A model generated the notes under the pieces. That model had not been told where the DNA came from. It was given only the letters and a program-made list of their open reading frames with translations, and did no database searches. From positions 1-19,234 of the forward strand of contig JACZTQ010000028.1 of assembly GCA_022573605.1 (NCBI GenBank): 19,234 bases of DNA. The letters are read 5' to 3'. This DNA is from Pseudomonadota bacterium (GTDB lineage: Bacteria > Pseudomonadota > Alphaproteobacteria > Rhodobacterales > Rhodobacteraceae). The stretch's first letter is position 1; each line of letters opens with the position of its first letter. Below, one piece after another: positions 13,994-19,234 of this stretch. The position numbers and the translations under genes were made by a program.

Positions 13994-14294
13994 CTTGCCC
14001 ACCCTCACTACGTGAATTTTCTGACATCTGTTTCGTTCATGCAGTAAATTAAAGTAAAATTGTGTCAAAAATTTGTAATACCTGTTAACTTTAAATACGA
14101 TAAAAATTAACTAAAGAAATAATGGTTAACGATATTTGCATTATGCATTGTTTTTGCTGGTGGTTATTGTGAAATACCGATACATTCCTCGGAGGCGCCA
14201 GGATTGGCCCGGCAATCCGGCCTTTGGATCATTCGGTTGAGGGCCAGGGGGCATGCCACCCGGGCGGACCCGCGCGGCTTGCGCCCGGCGCGCC
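13994..14294. other. AT-rich divergent spacer between lipoprotein and GS-like gene
   Basis: Roughly 14020-14170 is far more AT-rich than the rest of the high-GC region and holds two GTTAAC hexamers (near 14094 and 14123) and runs of A and T. It probably contains the lipoprotein promoter, but I cannot place -35 and -10 boxes firmly. CtrA-like TTAA half-sites occur without the standard seven-base spacing. No gene is seen. Confidence 0.4.
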
Positions 14295-14318
14295 GGCGGA
14301 CAAGCATGTCCGCCCTAC
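14295..14318. repeat. REP-like GTAGGG repeat (reverse) upstream of the GS-like gene
   Basis: GGCGGACAAGCATGTCCGCCCTAC, split GGCGGACA-AGCA-TGTCCGCC plus CTAC, is a perfect reverse-orientation member of the family. Unlike several others it lies upstream of a gene, about 118 bases before the start at 14436. Confidence 0.85.
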
Positions 14319-14435
14319 CGGGCGCCGCCCATGCCGGTCCGGACCGGCGCGGCCACGCCGCTTGCCAGCCCGCACCCAAGGCGTGCTATCCTCCCCGGCC
14401 GACCGGACTTCCCGTCAACCACGCAAGAGCCCCCG

Positions 14436-15869
14436 ATGAACGACCCGTATCCGCCCCCGGCCGCCGGCCGCTCCGGGCGCATCAGCCCGGAGATCAGCCT
14501 CGGCGTCTCGCCGCCGGCGTCGCTCGACACCATCGGCGGCCTGGCGGTCTGGCTGCGCGAGCACGCGGTCGAGGAGGTCGAATGCGTCACCCCCGATTTC
14601 GCCGGCATCGGCCGGGGCAAGGTGATGCCGGCGGACAAGTTCACCCGCACCACGCCGACCTACCTGCCGACCTCGCTGTTCTTCCTCACCATCACCGGCG
14701 GCTACCCGGATTTCGACGGCTTCAACGCCTATGATATCGACGCCGATCTGGCGCTGCGCCCGGATCTGGCCACCACCCGCGCCGTGCCCTGGGCCAGCGA
14801 CCGCTCGGTCCAGGTGATCCACGATGTCTGCGACCGCGACGGCAAGCTGGTCGAGTTCGCGCCCCGCTCGGTGCTGCGCCGGGTGCTGGACCACTACGCG
14901 GCGAAGGGCTGGCGCCCGGTGGTGGCGCCGGAGCTGGAGTTCTACCTGACCAAGCCGAACCCCGACCCGGTGCTTCCGCTCGAGCCGCCCATCGGGCGCT
15001 CCGGGCGCAAGGCGCAGAAGGCGCAGGCCTATTCGATCGCCGCGGTCGACGAATACGATTCGGTGATCGAGCACATCTACGACTACGCGGCCGCGCTCGG
15101 GCTCGAGATCGACACCATCATCCAGGAGGCCGGCGCGGCCCAGCTCGAGATCAACCTGCTGCACGGCGACCCGCTCGATCTGGCCGACCAGGTGTTCCTG
15201 TTCAAGCGCCTGATCCGCGAGGCGGCGCTGCGCTGCGGCTGCTACGCCACCTTCATGGCCAAGCCGATGGAGGGCCAGCCGGGCAGCGCCATGCACATCC
15301 ACCAGAGCGTGGTGGTGGCAAAGACCGGCCGCAACCTGTTCTCCAACCCGGACGGCACGGCGTCGGACGCCTTCCGCCACTTCATCGGCGGCCAGCAGAC
15401 CTACCTGCGCGCCGCCGCCTGCCTGATGGCGCCCTATGTCAACTCGTATCGCCGCCTGGTGCCGGGCCTGACCGCCCCGATCAATCTCGACTGGGGCCGC
15501 GACAACCGCACCACCGGGCTGCGCATACCGATCTCGGACGCGCAAGCGCGCCGGGTCGAGAACCGGGTGGTGGGGGCCGACGCCAACCCCTACCTGGCCA
15601 TCGCCGGCTCGCTGGCGGCGGGGTATCTGGGGCTGGTCGAGAAGCTCGAGCCGCGCCGGGAGGTCACCGACGACAGCTACAACCGCCCCCGCGAGCTGCC
15701 CCATGGCCTGCTCGAGGCGATCGAGGAGTTCAAAGGCTGCGCGCCCTTGCGCGAGGTCCTCGGCGACGGGTTCTCCGGCCTCTACGCCGCGGTCAAGCAG
15801 CACGAATTCGAGGAGTTCATGCGGGTCATCAGCCCCTGGGAACGCGAGTATCTGCTGCTGACCGTGTGA
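14436..15869 (+). CDS. Glutamine-synthetase-family enzyme, gamma-glutamylputrescine-synthetase-like
   Basis: The 477-residue protein has the full glutamine synthetase fold: an N-terminal beta-grasp domain, then the catalytic domain with APELEFYL (metal ligands E166, E168), EAGAAQLEINLLHGDP (E231, E238), FMAKPMEGQPGSAMHIHQS (ATP and substrate histidine), the NSYRRLVPG and RTTGLRIP arginine loops and RVENRVVGADANPYLA. The HIHQS form instead of the NGSGMHxH of true GlnA, and the length, favour the PuuA/GlnT-like ligases that glutamylate polyamines or other amines. ATG 14436 is chosen because upstream codons are not conserved; its ribosome-binding site is weak. No other polyamine genes are visible, so the substrate is open. 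Confidence 0.9.
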   Translation: MNDPYPPPAAGRSGRISPEISLGVSPPASLDTIGGLAVWLREHAVEEVECVTPDFAGIGRGKVMPADKFTRTTPTYLPTSLFFLTITGGYPDFDGFNAYDIDADLALRPDLATTRAVPWASDRSVQVIHDVCDRDGKLVEFAPRSVLRRVLDHYAAKGWRPVVAPELEFYLTKPNPDPVLPLEPPIGRSGRKAQKAQAYSIAAVDEYDSVIEHIYDYAAALGLEIDTIIQEAGAAQLEINLLHGDPLDLADQVFLFKRLIREAALRCGCYATFMAKPMEGQPGSAMHIHQSVVVAKTGRNLFSNPDGTASDAFRHFIGGQQTYLRAAACLMAPYVNSYRRLVPGLTAPINLDWGRDNRTTGLRIPISDAQARRVENRVVGADANPYLAIAGSLAAGYLGLVEKLEPRREVTDDSYNRPRELPHGLLEAIEEFKGCAPLREVLGDGFSGLYAAVKQHEFEEFMRVISPWEREYLLLTV

Positions 15870-15938
15870 GGCGGGGCTGTTGACGCGCGGCACCTGGCGG
15901 GTTGCCCGGCCGGGTGGGAGGGGTGTGAAAAAGCCGGG

Positions 15939-15954
15939 ATTTCACGCGTGAAAT
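15939..15954. promoter_or_regulatory. Perfect 16-bp palindrome ATTTCACGCGTGAAAT
   Basis: The site is fully self-complementary and lies about 70 bases after the GS-like gene, with no gene start nearby on either strand. It looks like a dimeric regulator site, but the location argues for a relic or a chance palindrome. Confidence 0.35.
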
Positions 15955-16181
15955 GGGGGTCAAGTTATTGAATTTGAACGAAATACGAAAAATAGGGTGG
16001 TTATGGTTAATGAGACTCTAACGCATCGGCGCGAAGGCGGATAAGCTGGAAGAACACCCGCGAGCAGACCTTCGTGGGCCCTGCGGCGAATGTGTGCTTT
16101 TGACCCGAGGCGGACGTTGCCGGCACCATGATATACCGCCGGTTCGAGCCGGTCATCTTCATCATCGGAGCAGAGAGACGA

Positions 16182-16263
16182 GGGCAGCGCCCGGCCTGGG
16201 GGTGGGCGCAAAGCGCCCGCCCTGTGGGGCGGGGCGGGCGCTGCCCGGGGCTGCGCCCCGGGC
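16182..16263. repeat. Nested GC-rich hairpins in the spacer between GS-like and thiE-like genes
   Basis: GGGCAGCGCCCG (16182-16193) and CGGGCGCTGCCC (16235-16246) are perfect 12-bp arms. They enclose GGGTGGGCGC-AAA-GCGCCCGCCC (16200-16222) and overlap a further perfect stem GCCCGGGGC-TGC-GCCCCGGGC (16243-16263). The 15870-16423 spacer holds no supported gene. A stretch near 16090-16120 (CTTTTGACCCGAGGCGGACG) resembles a widespread rhizobial-type intergenic repeat, but only loosely. Confidence 0.7.
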
Positions 16264-16322
16264 GGGACATCTGATCGGTCAGCCCCTAGGGCGGATACCA
16301 TGCCGGTTTGCACGGCATTGAA

Positions 16323-16391
16323 CTGTCATCCCCGCGAAAGCGGGGACCTCGGAGTGGTGTCAAGAGGTCCCCGCTTTCGCGGGGATGACAG
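16323..16391. repeat. Perfect 28-nt inverted repeat of the GTCATCCCCGCGAAAGCGGGGA type
   Basis: Arms 16323-16350 and 16364-16391 are exact reverse complements, separated by 13 bases. Each arm contains its own smaller palindrome, CCCCGCGAAAGCGGGG. This motif class is widely dispersed in proteobacterial genomes. It lies 33 bases after the stop of the minus-strand thiE-like gene and may serve as its 3' structure. Confidence 0.9.
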
Positions 16392-16423
16392 AGGGGCGGG
16401 GGTGAGAGCACCCCCGCCCCACC

Positions 16424-17056
16424 TCACTCCGCCAGCGCCGCCGCGTAAGGCGCCAGCGCCGCCTCGATGCCTTCCGGCGCCGACCACACAGCCACATCCG
16501 GCACCACGAAATCGGCGAACGGCGCCAGGCGCGCGGCGTCGGCCGGGGTGACGCCGCCCTCGGCCACCACCGGGGTCTCGATCACCTCGGCCCACCACTC
16601 GAACAGCGCGTCTTCCGCCCGGCGGCCGTCGCCCAGCGCGCCGGTCTCGCCGACCGGGCCCAGCGCCACATAGTCGGCCCCGGCGTTGGCCAGGGTCATG
16701 CCCATATGGCGCGAGACCCCGGCAAAGCCACCGACGATCCGGTCCGGCCCCAACGCCTTGCGCACCTCGCGCACCGGCGCCCGGCTGGCCCCCAGATGCA
16801 CCCCGTCCAGCCCCAGGGGGACCACCAGGCGGTGGTGCTCGGCGATCACCAGCGCCACGTCGTGGGCATGGGCCACCGGAAGCAGATGGTTCGCCGCCAC
16901 CCGCCATTGCTGCTCCGGCGCGGCGCCGAGATCGAGCCGCAGGCAGGCCACGCCATGGGCCGCCAGGGCGCGGTCGGCCAGGGCGGCAAAGGGCTCGGGT
17001 TCGAACTCCCTCGGGGTCACCAGGTAGAGCCGGGCAGGGGGGGCGGAGCCGGTCAT
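16424..17056 (-). CDS. thiE: Thiamine-phosphate-synthase-like protein (ThiE family)
   Basis: The 210-residue protein is a TIM barrel of the ThiE/TenI family. ThiE couples the thiazole and pyrimidine precursors of thiamine. Visible segments are LYLVTPREF at the N-terminus, LVVPLGLDGVHLGASRAPVREVRKALG, GGFAGVSRH, AGADYVALGPVG and VVAEGGVTPADAARL. The usual HLGQED and G-x-STH are altered to HLGAS and GVSRH, so this is a divergent member; a TenI-like or other role is possible. It follows the aldolase by 32 bases on the same strand and is probably co-transcribed. Confidence 0.75.
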   Translation of the reverse strand: MTGSAPPARLYLVTPREFEPEPFAALADRALAAHGVACLRLDLGAAPEQQWRVAANHLLPVAHAHDVALVIAEHHRLVVPLGLDGVHLGASRAPVREVRKALGPDRIVGGFAGVSRHMGMTLANAGADYVALGPVGETGALGDGRRAEDALFEWWAEVIETPVVAEGGVTPADAARLAPFADFVVPDVAVWSAPEGIEAALAPYAAALAE

Positions 17057-17088
17057 CGGCGGTGTCCGTCAGCCGCCCGGCCGGCCGC

Positions 17089-18018
17089 TCAGGCCTTGCC
17101 CTTGTAGATCTCGACCAGCTTGCTCAGCATCGCGATCGCCTCGCCGCGCGGGCGCTGGAAGGTGTTGCGCCCGATGATCGAGCCGTTGCCGCCGCCGTCG
17201 CGGATCGCCCGGGCGTTGTCGTAGACCGAGGCGGCGTCGGTCTTGGCGCCGCCCGAGAACACCATCAGGCGGCGTCCGTTGAAGGCCGACTGGACGCAGT
17301 GGCGCACCCTTGCCGCCTGGTCGGCGATGTTGATGCCCTCGCTCTCGTAGACCTTCTTCGCGGCCCCCAGCTCGAGGTGATCGGTGGAGAGCTTGGTCTT
17401 GATCAGGTGGGCCCCCAGCAGGGCCGCGATCTGGGCCGCGTAGGCGGCGATGTCGATCGCCGTCTCGCCCGCCGAAGTCAGCGCCTCGCCGCGCGGGTAG
17501 GACCAGATCACCGTGGCCAGCCCGACCGCGGCGGCCTCGTTGCGCATCTCGGCGACCTCCTCGAACATCTCGAGGCCCGCCGACGAGCCCGGATAGATGG
17601 TGAAGCCGATGGCGGCGCAGCCGAGCCGCAGCGCGTCATCGACCGAGGCGGTGATGGCCTGGTCCTTCCAGGCCTGCTCCGGGATCAGCGAGTTGGCCGA
17701 GTTCGCCTTCAGGATGGTCGGGATCTGCCCGGCGAAGGTATCCGCCCCGGCCTCCAGCAGGCCCAGCGGCGCGGCGAAGGCGTTCAGCCCGGCGTCGATC
17801 GCCAGCTGGTAGTGGTAGTGCGGGTCGTAGGCCGCCGGGTTGGGCGCGAACGAGCGCGCCGGGCCGTGCTCGAAACCCTGATCGACCGGTAGGATGATCA
17901 TCCGCCCGGTGCCGCCGAGCTTGCCGTGCATCAGCATCGCGCACAGCTTGCCCTTCACCCCCGGGTTGTCGGCCTCGTAGTTCGACAGGATCTTCTGGAC
18001 GATTCTGGTGGCTCGCAT
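17089..18018 (-). CDS. Class I fructose-bisphosphate aldolase (DhnA/FbaB type)
   Basis: The 309-residue protein matches archaeal-type class I aldolases that split fructose-1,6-bisphosphate through a lysine Schiff base. Visible are MIILPVDQGFEHGP (D46), YQLAIDAGLNAFAAPLG, AIGFTIYPGS, VIWSYPRG and the lysine strand GAHLIKTKLS, with K207 or K209 as the likely Schiff-base residue. Then come RLMVFSGGAKT and GSIIGRNTFQRP for phosphate binding. Length is normal. The start at 18018 has AGGGAG eight bases upstream on the minus strand. It leads a two-gene unit with the thiE-like gene. Confidence 0.92.
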   Translation of the reverse strand: MRATRIVQKILSNYEADNPGVKGKLCAMLMHGKLGGTGRMIILPVDQGFEHGPARSFAPNPAAYDPHYHYQLAIDAGLNAFAAPLGLLEAGADTFAGQIPTILKANSANSLIPEQAWKDQAITASVDDALRLGCAAIGFTIYPGSSAGLEMFEEVAEMRNEAAAVGLATVIWSYPRGEALTSAGETAIDIAAYAAQIAALLGAHLIKTKLSTDHLELGAAKKVYESEGINIADQAARVRHCVQSAFNGRRLMVFSGGAKTDAASVYDNARAIRDGGGNGSIIGRNTFQRPRGEAIAMLSKLVEIYKGKA

Positions 18019-18136
18019 GGCGGGGCTCCCTGTGGCGCTGGAATGGCTTGCCAGCGAGTTACATGAGACTGCGGCGGGTGGTCAAGTGGGCGCGAGAACC
18101 TGCCTCGAATGCCCGCCTCGCGGGTCTTTTCCCCGA

Positions 18137-18234
18137 CGGCTCCGCCAGCCCGCCCCACCTCCCCGCCCAACCACCGATCATGCACCGGTACCATCGGTGG
18201 TTGGGTGGGGAGGTGGGGTGGGCAGGTGGAGCCG
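18137..18234. repeat. 42-nt imperfect inverted repeat with G-quadruplex-like arm
   Basis: Arms 18137-18178 and 18193-18234 are reverse complements at 38 of 42 positions, with a 14-base loop; three of the four mismatches become G-U wobbles in plus-strand RNA. The right arm has G-runs (GGTTGGGTGGGGAGGTGGGG) able to form a quadruplex on the plus strand. It lies upstream of the aldolase. The 18019-18136 stretch holds no gene. Confidence 0.85.
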
Positions 18235-18287
18235 AAAAGCCGCAGTAGCGGCTTTTGTCACGGGCATAGACTCGAACGGCCCGTGAC
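18235..18287. terminator. Bidirectional terminator-like stem plus a second hairpin
   Basis: AAAAGCCGC-AGTA-GCGGCTTTT (18235-18256) is a perfect nine-pair stem with A and T flanks, terminator-like in both directions. GTCACGGGC (18257-18265) and GCCCGTGAC (18279-18287) form another perfect nine-pair stem right after it. It would stop transcription between the aldolase promoter region and the right-end gene. Confidence 0.65.
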
Positions 18288-18301
18288 AGGTGCAACGCAC
18301 G

Positions 18302-18325
18302 GTAGGGCGGACATGATTGTCCGCC
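18302..18325. repeat. REP-like GTAGGG repeat
   Basis: GTAGGGCGGACAT-GATTGTCCGCC differs by one base from the copy at 11990-12013. It is in forward orientation in the spacer before the right-end gene. Confidence 0.85.
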
Positions 18326-18348
18326 TTCGGGAAATCAGGCTTGAAAGC

Positions 18349-18377
18349 CCGCCCCTCCGGCGCATCCGGAAGGGCGG
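18349..18377 (-). terminator. Hairpin downstream of the right-end gene
   Basis: CCGCCCCTCCGG (18349-18360) and CCGGAAGGGCGG (18366-18377) pair at 11 of 12 positions, 17 bases after the stop of the minus-strand gene at 18395. On that strand it is followed only by a short T-run, so it is a weak terminator candidate. Confidence 0.5.
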
Positions 18378-18394
18378 ACCCCGATCTCTCCCGC

Positions 18395-19234
18395 CTATTG
18401 CGCGAGCCCGTAGAGCGCCGCCACCCGGGCGCCCAGCCCGCCGCTGGTCCAGGTCTCGATGGCGTGGGCCGCGGCGCCTTGCGAAACCCCCTTCCAGGCC
18501 TCGCGGGCGGCGCCCCCGGCGCCGGCGAAGCGTTGGTCCAGCCGCTCGCGCAGCCCAGCCGACGAGCGGTCTCCGGCGGCCGCCGCCAGCGAGGCCCAGT
18601 AATAGGCCTCGGCGTAGCTGCGCGGCCCGTCGCGGCCCAGCGCCGAGCCCTGACCGTCCGCGTTCGCGGGCCAACCCTGGGGATCATTCGTGCCGTCGTC
18701 ATACTTCACCGCGTCTTGCAGGATGTACGCCGTGCCGGTCGCCACGGTCGAACCGAGCATCTCAATCAGCAACGCGGCATCGACGCGGTCGACATTCCCA
18801 TCGCCGTTCAGATCGCCCTGAGAAGGCGTGGCGCCTCCGATTGTGCCGAGATTCGCCAGCAAGGTCGCCAGATCAGTCAACCCCGCGAACTCGTCGCCGT
18901 CCAAATCGCCGATCCCGGTCACCGGCAGCGGCCGCTCCAGAAAGATCTTTTCGCTGTCGTTGCTCAGGCTTCCGTTGACCTGATCGGTATAGATGAAGAT
19001 CGGTACGGAGGCCGGCACACCGCGGGCAGCACGGAAGGCCGCTTCCTCGGCCGCCGGGTCGCCGCCATTGATCCCTTGCACGGGCAACGCATAATCGCCG
19101 GCTGCAACCTCCGCGCCGGCGGGGAACTCGTAGTTGATCGCGCCGCGCACGCGCCACGGCGTCGCGTGACTCGCGTCGGTTCCGATCAACACGTTGGTCG
19201 CGCTGATGTTATGCAGTTCCACGAACTCCGGCCC
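18395..19234 (-). CDS. Lamin-tail/dockerin-like fragment joined to a Sel1-like tail (5' end outside window)
   Basis: The frame is open to the window edge (PEFVELHNIS at the end), so the start lies outside. Reading inward: a lamin-tail-domain-like strand set (FVELHN, then NYEFPAG, GDYALPVQG, NGSLSNDSEKIFLERP). Two EF-hand/dockerin-like loops follow (GDLDGDEFAGLTDLATLLANL and GDLNGDGNVDRVDAALLIEML), then another lamin-tail-like stretch (QDAVKYDDG, WPANADGQGSAL). The last ~75 residues (SYAEAYYWASLAAAAGDRS) read as a Sel1-repeat tail at higher GC, with the change near 18640. Lamin-tail plus dockerin proteins are typical of Planctomycetes-like bacteria, and Sel1 tails of alphaproteobacteria, so a chimeric joint is likely. 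The dockerin pair inside a lamin-tail domain is also odd. Confidence 0.6.
   Translation of the reverse strand, partial: GPEFVELHNISATNVLIGTDASHATPWRVRGAINYEFPAGAEVAAGDYALPVQGINGGDPAAEEAAFRAARGVPASVPIFIYTDQVNGSLSNDSEKIFLERPLPVTGIGDLDGDEFAGLTDLATLLANLGTIGGATPSQGDLNGDGNVDRVDAALLIEMLGSTVATGTAYILQDAVKYDDGTNDPQGWPANADGQGSALGRDGPRSYAEAYYWASLAAAAGDRSSAGLRERLDQRFAGAGGAAREAWKGVSQGAAAHAIETWTSGGLGARVAALYGLAQ

Noticed and set aside
14040..14150. CtrA binding sites in the AT-rich spacer
   Set aside because: Several TTAA/TTAAC half-sites exist, but none is paired at the standard seven-base spacing, so chance in AT-rich DNA is enough.
14415..15893. 492-residue minus-strand open frame
   Set aside because: It lies entirely opposite the glutamine-synthetase-family gene, is Val/Gly/His/Arg-rich without domain sense, and arises from high third-position GC.
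16007..16270. 87-residue minus-strand frame in the repeat-rich spacer
   Set aside because: It overlaps nested hairpins, lacks a ribosome-binding site and resembles translations of dispersed intergenic repeats rather than a protein.
17062..17892. 276-residue plus-strand open frame
   Set aside because: It is the antisense shadow of the aldolase, whose motifs and length are clear on the minus strand.

Overview
The window has three parts. The main part, about 1.49 to 18.6 kb, is a high-GC (roughly 70%) chromosome segment. It looks alphaproteobacterial, probably Rhodospirillales-like. The signs are a ChpT-type histidine phosphotransferase, a DUF3553 protein, a PAS_5-type protein, a split corrinoid methyltransferase set with DUF1638, an OlsB/OlsA ornithine-lipid pair, a DhnA-type aldolase next to a thiE-like gene, and many GC-rich palindromic intergenic repeats. 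Both ends look foreign. The first ~1.5 kb is a patchwork of low- to mid-GC pieces: an outer-membrane protein tail, a 5' piece of rplJ joined in frame to the tail of an HNH endonuclease, and an antisense fragment of a large protein. The last ~0.6 kb is a lower-GC lamin-tail/dockerin-like fragment that runs into a Sel1-like tail. I read both ends as probable assembly or amplification chimeras until shown otherwise.

Layout. 1.3-3.8 kb: truncated homocysteine S-methyltransferase, cobalamin-binding protein and DUF1638 protein, a one-carbon/methionine operon. 4.0-4.8 kb (minus): PAS_5 protein. 4.9-6.2 kb: gmk overlapping a gamma-carbonic-anhydrase-like gene. 6.2-7.1 kb: chpT (minus) divergent from a DUF3553 gene. 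7.3-8.9 kb: olsB and olsA. 9.2-12.0 kb: two paralogous Gly/Ser/RG-rich peptides with twin-arginine-type signals, each with its own conserved upstream element and a matching terminator, then a HprK-like kinase fused to PqqD. 12.0-13.3 kb: a lower-GC insert with one unrecognised gene, edged by copies of a dispersed palindromic repeat. 13.3-14.0 kb (minus): lipoprotein with a possible degenerate ClpP-like fold. 14.4-15.9 kb: glutamine-synthetase-family enzyme (PuuA-like). 15.9-16.4 kb: repeat-rich spacer. 16.4-18.0 kb (minus): class I (DhnA-type) aldolase then thiE-like gene. 18.0-18.4 kb: dense hairpins including a 42-nt inverted repeat.

The best candidate for an undescribed system is 9.17-12.0 kb. 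Two secretion-signal-bearing, low-complexity peptides share a leader and a C-terminal GPSSI, and sit beside one predicted modifying enzyme that carries both a P-loop kinase domain and a PqqD (RiPP-recognition-like) domain. By analogy with HprK-like kinases in lasso-peptide clusters, this could be a minimal peptide-phosphorylation or maturation system. That is inference. A second theme is a REP-like repeat beginning GTAGGG, found at several gene 3' ends and twice supplying the stop codon.
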